A stretch of DNA of 50,881 bases from Pseudomonadota bacterium (GTDB lineage Bacteria > Pseudomonadota > Gammaproteobacteria > Steroidobacterales > JBCBZW01). The position numbers and the translations under genes were made by a program. Within the stretch, counting starts at the first letter, position 1. Each line of letters begins with the position of its first letter. Shown in pieces: positions 30,866 to 38,874 of this stretch. The notes beneath the pieces are model-generated. The model searched no databases and was not told where the DNA came from. It worked only from the letters and a program-made list of their open reading frames with translations. The DNA lies in the NCBI GenBank assembly GCA_039815145.1, contig JBCBZW010000028.1:1-50881 (forward strand), written 5' to 3'.

Positions 30866-31482
30866 CGGGCTACTACCTCACCGCCACCATGCTGGACTCC
30901 TACGCGCTGTGGGAGACGCAGGACTGGATGACCACGCAGATGCTGCGTGACCGCCTCCAGCGGGTGTACGACGACACCCCCAGCATCCAGCGCGATGTGG
31001 GCATCGCCTTGCACAGCGAGCTCGAACCGGAACCGACCTCTACCGAGGGGATCGAGTTCGACCAAGAATCCCTCGAGGCGATCAGGGCTCAGCTCCCCAA
31101 GGACCGCGTCGCCGAGGTGAAGCAGTACCTGCGGATCGATGGCCATGTCGTAGCTTGCAAGGCGGACTGGGCGCATGGCCTGCGGGTCGTCGACTTCAAG
31201 GGGCGCGTGCCGAAGGAGGGACTCTCCTCCCCTCCCCCGTTCAACGCGGACAAGCACATGGAGGCCTGGCAGTGGCGTGCCTACATGCTGGCCTTCAAGG
31301 CCAAGGTGTTCCAGTACTGGAGCATCCCGTGTCGGCTGGACCGGGAAGGCGTGTTCCACGCTGGGGAGCCGGACATCCTGCCGCTCTTTGCCTACGACGG
31401 GATGTATGCGGACGTGGCCAGCAAGGTCCGGGCGATCGCCCAGTTCATCCAGCAGCAGGAGCTGCAGGTGTGGGCGGCGTAA
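30862..31482 (+). CDS. PD-(D/E)XK exonuclease, recombination partner
   Basis: This 206-residue protein starts four bases inside the Sak4-like gene. It has ERTTMLDSYALWE at its start, and the nuclease core ACKADWAHGLRVVDFKG (about residues 97-113), where the D in KADW and D-F-K match the PD-(D/E)XK motif of RecB/Cas4-like phage nucleases. The helix KHMEAWQWRAYMLAF (Q-x-x-x-Y pattern) follows, as in lambda-exonuclease-like proteins. Together with Sak4 it would form a two-component recombination system. Confidence 0.72.
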   Translation: MTGYYLTATMLDSYALWETQDWMTTQMLRDRLQRVYDDTPSIQRDVGIALHSELEPEPTSTEGIEFDQESLEAIRAQLPKDRVAEVKQYLRIDGHVVACKADWAHGLRVVDFKGRVPKEGLSSPPPFNADKHMEAWQWRAYMLAFKAKVFQYWSIPCRLDREGVFHAGEPDILPLFAYDGMYADVASKVRAIAQFIQQQELQVWAA

Positions 31483-31536
31483 CGATTCCCGCTGAACGAG
31501 CAGCAGCTCGAGCAGCGCATGCGAGGGCGTTGGGGA

Positions 31537-31947
31537 ATGACTGATGCCGCCGACTTCGAAAGCCGCATTCGGGATCGCTTCCCCGGGCGCGAGTACCTGA
31601 ACGCCCGACAGTCGGCTCAGGCACTCGGCATTAGCGAGCCTGTCTTTCACGGCCAGGTGCGGGACAAGCTGAGCGTGAACACCGCGACGAAGAGACGTCG
31701 CTATGCTGTGTGGGAGCTCGCCCGCTATTTGGAGTCGACGACATGCCAAGGAAGCACGACGAACTGTACTGGCTCACCCGGAACCGGCACGGCGTCTACT
31801 GCGCGACCTGGTACGACGAAGACACCCGCCAGACCCGCCAGCGCAGCCTCGGCACTACCGACCTTCGGGCAGCTCAGGCCGAGCTTATCCAGTTCCAGGC
31901 AACGCACTACCGGCCACGGGACGCAGAACCCGAAGACGTCGAGCTAA
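31537..31947 (+). CDS. Excisionase-like helix-turn-helix protein
   Basis: I start at the ATG at 31537, with GAGGG nine bases upstream; an ATG at 31519 is possible. Residues about 18-65 (EYLNARQSAQALGISEPVFHGQVRDKLSVN...RRRYAVWELARYLES) form a MerR/HTH_17-type winged helix as in excisionases. The frame then runs 205 bases into the integrase gene, where the sequence becomes Ser/Thr/Pro-rich (GTGTASTARPGTTKTPARP), which looks like out-of-frame reading. The true C-terminus may be shorter; a frameshift or sequence error cannot be excluded. It probably directs excision. Confidence 0.6.
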   Translation: MTDAADFESRIRDRFPGREYLNARQSAQALGISEPVFHGQVRDKLSVNTATKRRRYAVWELARYLESTTCQGSTTNCTGSPGTGTASTARPGTTKTPARPASAASALPTFGQLRPSLSSSRQRTTGHGTQNPKTSS

Positions 31948-32951
31948 CGCAGATATGGCTGTGGTACTGGGACGAGCACGGTAGCAAGCGGCCAACCGGC
32001 GCTGATTCCCTACACGCTCACCTGACTCGGCTCGGAGAATGGTGGGCCGGCCGAGCCGTGGCTGACCTCACCCACGATCGCCAGAAGCAATTCCGCGACG
32101 CAATGATCGGCGGGTGGGGCCGCTGGAAGCCATGCGCCCCGGGCTACGCCCAGCGAATCCTGCACACCATGCGAGCGGCGCTGAATCACGCCTACAAGGC
32201 CGGGCGCCTACGAACAGTGCCGCACATCAAGGTGCCGGACCCCGCGAAGCCCTCGGACTGGGGCCTCAGCCAGGAGCTGGAGAACGCGGAGCGCCTGGAC
32301 TACGTTGCGACGCCGCAAGAGATTCGGCGATTCCTCGAGGCGGTGCGGGGCGACCCTCAACGGGCTCACATCGAAACGGTGCTCTGGCTGCTGCTGTCGT
32401 GCGTGCGGCCGGAAGCGCTGCTGCAGCTGCGTTGGGAGCAGATCGACTTGCGAGCCCGAGTCATGGACACGCGCGGCAACCGCGAGGAGACGAAGAAGCG
32501 ACGGGCAAAGCTGCCGATCCCGACTGCAGCGCGCGACCACTTGATGACGCTGTCACGAGCACCCACCCCGACCGAGGTGTTGGAGCGCTTCAAGATCGAC
32601 GAAGCTCGGGCGACATGCGTAGTCCGACGGGCGACGCAGCACGCCGGCCGGGATGTGCTCCTGCCGATCACCACCGTCAAGCGTGGATGGGCCGCAGCGC
32701 GGAGCCTAGCTGAGCTGCCCCGCGAGTTCACGCCGCGGATGTTCCGGCACTTCGCCGGCACCAGGATGGCGGCGGCCGGCGTGCCCCTACTGCAGGTTGA
32801 CTACATGCTCGGGCACGCAATCCCGTCCACAACAAAGCGCTACGTGCACCTCTCTCCCGACCACCTGCGAGAGGCGCGCGACGCGCTCGATGAGTGGCAC
32901 TCAGTTATCGTAGGCGAAGCGTCTGGTGGAGCTTCGCGCGAGGAGAAATGA
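31743..32951 (+). CDS. int: Tyrosine integrase
   Basis: The ATG at 31743 follows TTGGAG and gives 402 residues. An N-terminal arm-type domain begins RKHDELYWLTRNRHGVYCATWYDED (a strand pair), then a core-binding domain (about residues 75-160) and the catalytic domain. Catalytic residues are R222 (VRPEALLQLRW), K256, R335 in PRMFRHFAG (the first His of the HxxR box is replaced by R332), H358 in LGHAIP and nucleophile Y367 in KRYVHL. It lies next to the tRNA-Val attachment site and would integrate the phage there. Confidence 0.93.
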   Translation: MPRKHDELYWLTRNRHGVYCATWYDEDTRQTRQRSLGTTDLRAAQAELIQFQATHYRPRDAEPEDVELTQIWLWYWDEHGSKRPTGADSLHAHLTRLGEWWAGRAVADLTHDRQKQFRDAMIGGWGRWKPCAPGYAQRILHTMRAALNHAYKAGRLRTVPHIKVPDPAKPSDWGLSQELENAERLDYVATPQEIRRFLEAVRGDPQRAHIETVLWLLLSCVRPEALLQLRWEQIDLRARVMDTRGNREETKKRRAKLPIPTAARDHLMTLSRAPTPTEVLERFKIDEARATCVVRRATQHAGRDVLLPITTVKRGWAAARSLAELPREFTPRMFRHFAGTRMAAAGVPLLQVDYMLGHAIPSTTKRYVHLSPDHLREARDALDEWHSVIVGEASGGASREEK

Positions 32952-34078
32952 TGGAGTTTGGGCAGAAGATCGAGGTCGCACGCAATATCGTGCTCATCGC
33001 TGTTGCACTAGTGGGACTTCCGCTGGCAGTGATACGGACTCGCCTGGCAATGCGTCAACAGGACCTAGATCGGTTCGAGAAGGGAGTCTCGATGTTGGGC
33101 GATCAGCGTATGTCCGTGCGGGAGGGCGGGATACGAGTGCTGGAGAGCCTTGCGCGCGGTAACCCGTCGAAGTACGCGAGTTCAGTTTGCCTAACTCTTT
33201 GGTCGTTTTGCCTCGACCGTAGCCATGAGGCCTTTGCTGAAGTCGATGAGCAAGAACCCGATTACGAGGTAGATGACGCCACGGGGCTTGAGCCACCTGC
33301 GGCACCTCAAGATCTCCAGCTCGCGGCGTCCGCAGCCGGGCGTCTTAACCACCTAGATGACGCGCGACTTGTCGCCAAGTTGGAACGCGCTTACCTAAAT
33401 GCAACCGATCTGAGTCAAGCCCATCTCACGAGCGCTAACCTGACATTCGCAAGTTTGAGGCGCACCAACCTGACGCTCGCTAGCCTGAAACACATCGACC
33501 TGGCGTGCGCCGACCTCACGCGCGCCGACCTGACGAACGCCAACCTGACCGGAGCCCGCCTGACAGAGACCAAACTGACGCGCGCCAAACTCTGGTTCAC
33601 CAAACTGAAGGGCGTCCATCTGACGGAGGCCGACCTGGCGCGCGCCGAGCTCACGAGCGCCGACCTGACAGGTGCCTACGCGACGGACGCCATCCTGACC
33701 GGCGCCAGACTTAGGGACACAACCCTGACGGGTGCCGAACTGACCGACGCCCGCCTGAAGGATGCTATTTTGAGTCGCGCCGACCTGACGCGCGCCGACC
33801 TGACGCGCGCCGACCTCACGCGCGCCGACCTGACGAACGCCAACCTCACGGACGCCAACCTCACGGGGGCCGACCTGACGGACGCCAACCTCACGGGGGC
33901 CGACCTGACGCGCGCCGACCTGACGCGCGCCGACCTGACGGGGGCCGACCTCACGAGCGCCAAATTGACGGACACCAAATTGACAGTCGCCAAATTCACG
34001 GGCGCCAAGCTGGAAGACATCACTCTGTCAAGGGAGCAAATGGACGCCCTTTGGGAGAGTCAGGATGCTCTGCCGTGA
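32951..34078 (+). CDS. Membrane-anchored protein with 42 pentapeptide repeats (cargo)
   Basis: The ATG at 32951 follows AGGAG with suitable spacing; an ATG three bases upstream is also possible. The 375-residue product has a membrane segment (about residues 10-30, IVLIAVALVGLPLAVI), a charged helical block (RFEKGVSMLGDQRMSVREGGIRVLESLA) like that of the protein at 13834-14751, an acidic linker, and then 42 consecutive pentapeptides (about residues 147-356), mostly A-(D/N)-L-T-x, about ten coils of a right-handed quadrilateral helix. Many units are encoded by nearly identical 15-base repeats. It sits between integrase and attachment site, a classic cargo slot. Role unknown; pentapeptide helices often mimic DNA or bind gyrase, but here membrane anchoring suggests another use. 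Confidence 0.72.
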   Translation: MEFGQKIEVARNIVLIAVALVGLPLAVIRTRLAMRQQDLDRFEKGVSMLGDQRMSVREGGIRVLESLARGNPSKYASSVCLTLWSFCLDRSHEAFAEVDEQEPDYEVDDATGLEPPAAPQDLQLAASAAGRLNHLDDARLVAKLERAYLNATDLSQAHLTSANLTFASLRRTNLTLASLKHIDLACADLTRADLTNANLTGARLTETKLTRAKLWFTKLKGVHLTEADLARAELTSADLTGAYATDAILTGARLRDTTLTGAELTDARLKDAILSRADLTRADLTRADLTRADLTNANLTDANLTGADLTDANLTGADLTRADLTRADLTGADLTSAKLTDTKLTVAKFTGAKLEDITLSREQMDALWESQDALP

Positions 34079-34231
34079 CGCTCGCGCCTCGGACGGCCGA
34101 TCATCAAACATCGCAGCATCCTCAGTTGAGTGCGTCGCCCTTGCGTCTACCCCAGCGGAAAGATACGACCAATAACGCTATCAAGCTTCTGATTTATAAA
34201 CTCGATTGAGAAATCTCTGCGCTACCGGCCG

Positions 34232-34281
34232 CTGCCTTCACACGGCAGGGGTCGCTGGTTCAATCCCAGCATCGCCCACCA
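34232..34281 (+). other. Right attachment site: 3' fragment of tRNA-Val(CAC)
   Basis: This is an incomplete tRNA. It has anticodon stem CTGCC/GGCAG with loop TTCACAC (anticodon CAC), variable region, T-arm GCTGG-TTCAATC-CCAGC, acceptor 3' strand ATCGCCC, discriminator A and CCA. The 5' half is missing: the sequence to the left does not pair with the acceptor strand. Such a remnant is what integration in a tRNA gene leaves at the side where host DNA follows. The intact gene should be at the left end of the prophage, outside the window. Confidence 0.8.
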
Positions 34282-34514
34282 CCTTCCTTCGCGGCCCACG
34301 GCCAACCTCGCCTCGGACCGCCTGCCCTCAGCCCAGTCGGCACCGCACCCCTCCCCTGGGGCCACAGCCCTTGCGCTCACGATCTGGCAGTGAGCTCACC
34401 AGCTCCCAACTCGCCCACCACGCCGGCACACGACGAACGGCAGTCGCTGCTGTAGCCAAGCGGTGATTCGGAGCGGTACCCTGCGCCTATCCTCGCCGGT
34501 AGGGAGCTAAGGGA
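34282..34514. other. Short host flank with no gene seen
   Basis: This 233-base GC-rich stretch follows the attachment site. I see no coding region or hairpin with a T-run. A good ribosome-binding site (AAGGGA) precedes the methyltransferase ATG at its end. Confidence 0.4.
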
Positions 34515-35255
34515 ATGCTCGGGCGTGTGCTGAGAACGGTCGCCGAAGGTCGCGGGTACACTATGCGAGATGCGCGCGAAGCGCCCGCTGGCTTCCCTAC
34601 GTTCCTTCGCCAATGTATCGCCCGCGGGCTCAGCATCGAGAGCGTGCTGGACGTGGGCGTGGGCAACGGTACGCCGTGGCTCTATGACGCATTCCCCGAC
34701 ACCGAGCTGATGCTGTTCGAACCACTCGGCGAGGTCTTCCAGGAAGCGATCTCCGCCATCATCGCGCAGCGCGCGGGGGCAAGGCACTTCCCCGTCGCCC
34801 TCGGCGACGCCCCGGGGGAGGCCACGATCCACGTCGCGGGGTCCACCCCTACCTCTTCGAGCCTGCTACCCACCTCCCAAGACCTGATGGACGCCCTCGA
34901 TCGGGAGGGGCGCGACAGCGGCTCAAAGCCCCTCACGGTCGAAGTGGATGTGCTGGACAACTACGACCCGATCGTGGGCCGAAACGTGTTGAAGATCGAT
35001 GCGGAGGGATTCGAGCTACCGATCTTGACAGGTGGCCAGCAGGTGCTGCGCAAGAGCGAACTGGTGATCCTCGAGGTCTCGCTGATGCCACGATACGAGG
35101 GCGAGGCCGCCCTGTCGGATATTCTGCGATTCATGGAGAGCCAGGGCTTCGCCCTTTACGAGATCATCGAACTGAGCCGGCGGCGACCCGATGCGCCAAG
35201 CGCATTCATGGATGTGGCCTTCGTGCCGGAGCGCAGCGCGCTACGCGTCTTCTGA
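34515..35255 (+). CDS. FkbM family methyltransferase
   Basis: This 246-residue protein starts at an ATG after AAGGGA. The SAM site is VLDVGVGNG (residues 44-52) with LFEP at 67-70. The typical later motifs follow: VEVDVLDNY and NVLKIDAEGFELPILTGG (about 157-174), the FkbM hallmark K-i-D.EG.E...l.G. Such enzymes methylate sugars or other hydroxyl groups and are frequent in polysaccharide loci. It is on the plus strand, facing away from the following minus-strand genes. Confidence 0.85.
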   Translation: MLGRVLRTVAEGRGYTMRDAREAPAGFPTFLRQCIARGLSIESVLDVGVGNGTPWLYDAFPDTELMLFEPLGEVFQEAISAIIAQRAGARHFPVALGDAPGEATIHVAGSTPTSSSLLPTSQDLMDALDREGRDSGSKPLTVEVDVLDNYDPIVGRNVLKIDAEGFELPILTGGQQVLRKSELVILEVSLMPRYEGEAALSDILRFMESQGFALYEIIELSRRRPDAPSAFMDVAFVPERSALRVF

Positions 35256-35270
35256 GTGGTCGGCGATCCG

Positions 35271-36593
35271 TCACCGCTCCACGGCCGGGATAGCCTTCAC
35301 TCGATGCACCCACATCGACCCGTTCGCGCGGCTATCGCTGGCCGTGTAGATGAAGAACACGTCAAGCTCCGGGTCGTAGAACACCGCGTTGGTGCGTTTA
35401 CCCGCGAAGTCACTCGCGATCGGATGACTGCCGAGCCACTCGTTGCGCTCAGGATCCAGGTACGCCATGCGCCTGCTCTCGAAGCTGAACACCACCATCA
35501 CGTCCTGCCTCGAGTGATAGTAGATACCGCCCGCGTTGGCGCTGAACGTCAGCCCCTGCGGCGCCCCTGAGGGATCGACCTTCACCCACGCCTGCCGGGC
35601 GACGCTGAAGAAGCTGAGGGTCTGCTCGTCCCGACCGACGTAGACCCTGTTGCGCTCGGTATCGACCGCTGCGCCGAAGTCGTAGCCCTGCAGTCCTTCG
35701 CCCCGCGCCTTGATGGGTTGCCAGGCGCCCGCCTGCGGATCGAAGTAGGCCTGCCCCTTGCGGCCGGCGAGGAAGAACTTCTTCTCGGCGGGCAGGTAAA
35801 CGAAGGCCGGGTAACCACCCACCTTTCGCAAGCTCCCCTTCGCCAATGGCCGCAGGAAGTCCCCCGACTCAGGATCGTAGGCCCAGGGGCCGAAGGTGCG
35901 CTTGCCCTGCCCCAGGCCCTGCGCCTCCAGCCGCGTAATGGCCTCGTGGACATCGCCGCTGTACTCGCGGGTCTCGCGATCGCGCGAGACGCCCGGCATG
36001 TAGTAGCGGTTGAAGCCGCCCTCGGCGAACACCCGAAGGCGCCCCGTGTCCGTATTGACGGCGAGATAGCCGAAGCCGTGGATCAGCAGATGGCCCGGCA
36101 CGGTGCCGCCACCCGGCGTCACCGGTCGCCCGACCTCGTCGACCGCGATGCGACCCTGCTTCACCTGTTCTAGCAATTCGTGGGTATTGGTGCCCGGGTA
36201 CAGGCACAGCCAGCGGTGCTGGTGGATGTCGTAGAACCAGAAGTCGTCCTGGCCGTAGCCGTCGGGCTTCACGAACGCGTGGCGACCCTCACCGGCTCGG
36301 TAGGCGCCGCGCCCGACCGGATCGTACTGCAGGGCGTTTCCACCCCAGCTGGCGCCGTAGGCCACGCCGAAGCGAGGATCCGCGGCGGGGGGACCCAGAT
36401 CGAGCCAAGCACCGGGGGCCAGCTCGCGTATCTGCTGCAGGTGAGCGCCCTCTTCGCTCGGCAGGTCCTGCAGGGGGGAAGGGTGGATCCCGACGGGCGT
36501 CTGCTCGCCCCAGGCCGCCCCTAGCCAGAGCGACGACAGGGTCGCCAGCACCGCGCCGCAGGCGAGGGGGCGACGAGCCCCAACTGCCCGCAC
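35271..36593 (-). CDS. Secreted propeller-like protein, unassigned
   Basis: I select the GTG at 36593, preceded by GAGGG, giving 440 residues with a signal peptide (RRPLACGAVLATLSSLWLGAAWG, split here). The body shows repeated patterns such as WAYDPESGDFLRPLAKG, FVYLPAEKKFFLAGRKG, YDPELDVFFIYTASD and RNRVYVGRDEQTLSFFS, consistent with a beta-propeller of about six blades. It begins ten bases after the methyltransferase gene stops, so both may be transcribed together. No catalytic residues can be named; export and binding of a polymer are plausible. Confidence 0.6.
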   Translation of the reverse strand: MRAVGARRPLACGAVLATLSSLWLGAAWGEQTPVGIHPSPLQDLPSEEGAHLQQIRELAPGAWLDLGPPAADPRFGVAYGASWGGNALQYDPVGRGAYRAGEGRHAFVKPDGYGQDDFWFYDIHQHRWLCLYPGTNTHELLEQVKQGRIAVDEVGRPVTPGGGTVPGHLLIHGFGYLAVNTDTGRLRVFAEGGFNRYYMPGVSRDRETREYSGDVHEAITRLEAQGLGQGKRTFGPWAYDPESGDFLRPLAKGSLRKVGGYPAFVYLPAEKKFFLAGRKGQAYFDPQAGAWQPIKARGEGLQGYDFGAAVDTERNRVYVGRDEQTLSFFSVARQAWVKVDPSGAPQGLTFSANAGGIYYHSRQDVMVVFSFESRRMAYLDPERNEWLGSHPIASDFAGKRTNAVFYDPELDVFFIYTASDSRANGSMWVHRVKAIPAVER

Positions 36594-36603
36594 GGGCCCT
36601 CGC

Positions 36604-37428
36604 CTATCCCTTGATCGCGACGATCTGCGTGTACGGTGTGACGACATGGCCAAGTAGGCGAACCGCCCTAAACCGTCTGGCGACGCGCACACCAGCGCGC
36701 GCCATGGCACCCAAGTGCTCCGTGCCCATGTTGTCGAAGCGATCGAAACACTGCGCAAACCCCCTCGCCGTCAATTCCCGGCGCAAGCCGTAGAAGGTGA
36801 ACCAGTTTACCGCCGGATACTGGGCGTGGTTTACCCACTGCGGGCGGCTGCTCACCGCGAGGCGTTCGCAGCGTCGTTTCACGGCCGCCGGATACCAGCT
36901 ATAGAGCGGCAACTTGAACTCCTGCTGCCGCGGACAGAGGGCGTTGGTGGTGGAGAGGAAGAGCAGCCCGCCGGGCTTTAGGACGCGTGCACACTCGTCG
37001 AGGCACGCCTGCCAGTCGACGACGTGTTCGAGCAACTCCGGCATGAGGCAGATGTCGAGACTCGCATCGCCGAACGGCAAGGCGTCGGCGCTGCCCACGG
37101 CGAACTCGATGGGCACCTTGCTCGGCGACTCGCGCAGGCGTTCTCGCGCCAGGCTGATCAAGCCCTCGTCGATATCGACGCCGCTGACCCGATGGCCGGC
37201 CTCACTCCATACGCGGGACTGCGTGCCCGCGCCACAGCCGACATCACCCACCGCCAGCTCGCTCGCGGGTAGGCCCAGGCGCTGGAGCGCGCGCATCATC
37301 AGCGAGTGGATTCGCCGTGAGCGTCCCCAGGTGTCCTGGCTCAGGCTAGCCTCGGCGTAGTAGGCGAGGAAGCGGTCTTCGGAAAGGTCCTGCGGGATCA
37401 CTGCGGGCGCTTCGTCCATGTTGCTCAT
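36604..37428 (-). CDS. Class I SAM-dependent methyltransferase
   Basis: This 274-residue enzyme has the SAM motif VGDVGCGAG (residues 60-68), the acidic end of strand 2 VDIDEG (about 83-88), VGSADALPFGDASLDICLMPELLEHVVD (motifs II and III, about 112-139) and RVLKPGGLLFLST (about 148-160). It is UbiG/UbiE-like in layout, but substrate is unknown. Neighbouring genes suggest sugar or lipid methylation on the cell surface. It precedes the propeller gene by ten bases. Confidence 0.85.
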   Translation of the reverse strand: MSNMDEAPAVIPQDLSEDRFLAYYAEASLSQDTWGRSRRIHSLMMRALQRLGLPASELAVGDVGCGAGTQSRVWSEAGHRVSGVDIDEGLISLARERLRESPSKVPIEFAVGSADALPFGDASLDICLMPELLEHVVDWQACLDECARVLKPGGLLFLSTTNALCPRQQEFKLPLYSWYPAAVKRRCERLAVSSRPQWVNHAQYPAVNWFTFYGLRRELTARGFAQCFDRFDNMGTEHLGAMARAGVRVARRFRAVRLLGHVVTPYTQIVAIKG

Positions 37429-37625
37429 CTCCGCGCTGCCGAATGCGCTTCGGCCATGCGCGGTGACTTCCGATCGTGTCTCGACTCATCCGCCGCGACG
37501 CGCGAACCGTCTTGCGGGAGTCTCAGCTCGAGGGCACCGGTTCCCTGGCCACCCGCTCCTAGCGTAGTGCCAGCGGCACGCTGATCTTCACAGCATCGAG
37601 CAAACGCGGTGGGTCACCGGAGCCG

Positions 37626-37790
37626 CTAGCTGCCTAGCGACGAACGCCCCTCGGAACCCTCACGGGCGGCCTGCCGTTTCTTGCGCTCGCGCGCCAGCGC
37701 GCGCATGTCCCACAGGACGAACGCGATCGGCAGCGCGAACCAGATGACCGCCTTGCCGATCACCAGCACGTGGCCGCCGTCGAGTTCCAT
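37626..37790 (-). CDS. Small one-pass membrane protein (54 residues)
   Basis: This gene is short but well formed: AAGGA is six bases before the ATG and the frame ends with TAG. The product is MELDGGHVLVIGKAVIWFALPIAFVLWD..., with one transmembrane segment (about residues 8-28) followed by a basic, Lys/Arg-rich tail (RALARERKKRQ), giving a predicted inside-positive orientation. No family is recognised. It stands alone in a 405-base gap between two minus-strand genes; the rest of the gap shows nothing else. Confidence 0.6.
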   Translation of the reverse strand: MELDGGHVLVIGKAVIWFALPIAFVLWDMRALARERKKRQAAREGSEGRSSLGS

Positions 37791-37833
37791 GAACGTCCTT
37801 TACGCTACCTACACTGGGGAAGAGGCGATGCCA

Positions 37834-38781
37834 CTAGGGCGTTAGGCGCTCATCGGCGCGCGCTTGATCCCGCATGACCCCTTCTGGTACCGCCAACGAT
37901 GGCGCATCTGCGCCCGCAACGCCAAATCCGTACCAAGACAATGCCGCCCGCTGCGGGCTTCGGCGCTTAGCCTCTCCTGATGATCGGTCCACCCAAACGG
38001 CATCGAAGGTGCCTTGCGTCGTCATCAGGCCCCGCCACAACACGGCGGGGTCATCGAAGAACGCATCCTCGACGTTCCAGTAGCCCCGCTGACCGATGTG
38101 TTCCGGCAACTGCGCAGCCACGTGGTGCTGATCGACGATCGTGATGAACACCGGTGCTGCGAGGTGCTCGACGGACCGCGGCGTCTGCCCATCGCGGACT
38201 ACTTCGAGGCCCCACCCGACGTGAATAGCGTGCCCGGCGCGCACGGCGCGGTGCAGGGCGTCGAGGGACCCCTCCAGCGCCCGACCCTGCGCATCGTGGC
38301 GATAGAGCAGGCGCCAGGACGGCGCGGCCGTGTCACACCACACGATGCGCACGGCGCGCGATCCCCTCGCGCCGCCCTCTCGAGGGGTGCTCAGGGCGCC
38401 CGCCAAGCTGCCGTCGGTGCCCAGAATGCCGCGCCACTCATTCCAAGGCGGCGGTAGTTCCACCCGCCCCTCGTCGCGGATCGGTCGCTGGCGGTGGATC
38501 GCCTGCACCTGGGCGAACACCTCGCCTTCCCACTCGGTCAGAAAGCTGGCCTCGGCCCAATGGGTGAGATCGCCGATGCCATCGCCGTCGAAATCGAGCT
38601 CCCAGCCCAGGCGCAAGGTGGCCCCGCGCGCCAAGGCGGCACGAACGGCGGCCCTATCGCCGGCCTCGGGTGTTCCATCGAACCCGCTGACGAACAACTG
38701 CGAGGGACAAGCGAGGGCGGCATAGCCCGCGGCGGGAAGCACCAGCGAGCTGAGAAGAACAACACGAAGCAGCAGCAACAC
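37834..38781 (-). CDS. Secreted protein with a duplicated domain
   Basis: I pick the GTG at 38781, which has GGAG seven bases upstream; the TTG further up has none. The 315-residue protein has a signal peptide ending ...VLPAAGYA. Two halves resemble each other: VRAALARGATLRLGWEL ... THWAEASFLTEW ... EWRGILGTDGSLAGAL, and LHRAVRAGHAIHVGWGL ... EHLAAPVFITIV ... LWRGLMTTQGTFDAVW. Each repeat is about 100 residues. No known family is recognised; the pattern GW.L..........L suggests a beta-rich fold. Location in the cell envelope is expected. Confidence 0.6.
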   Translation of the reverse strand: MLLLLRVVLLSSLVLPAAGYAALACPSQLFVSGFDGTPEAGDRAAVRAALARGATLRLGWELDFDGDGIGDLTHWAEASFLTEWEGEVFAQVQAIHRQRPIRDEGRVELPPPWNEWRGILGTDGSLAGALSTPREGGARGSRAVRIVWCDTAAPSWRLLYRHDAQGRALEGSLDALHRAVRAGHAIHVGWGLEVVRDGQTPRSVEHLAAPVFITIVDQHHVAAQLPEHIGQRGYWNVEDAFFDDPAVLWRGLMTTQGTFDAVWVDRSSGEAKRRSPQRAALSWYGFGVAGADAPSLAVPEGVMRDQARADERLTP

Positions 38782-38874
38782 GACGACGCACTCCGAAAGC
38801 GATGAGGGCGAGGATGCTAACTCGCCCTCCGCCAACGGAGCGCTGCCGCCGAGGGAAAACCGCTCAGGCGGTAC

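Noticed and set aside
34206-34466. Open frame across the tRNA-Val fragment
   Set aside because: It reads through the tRNA T-arm and GC-rich flank, has no ribosome-binding site and no sensible protein pattern; it is a by-product of the attachment site.
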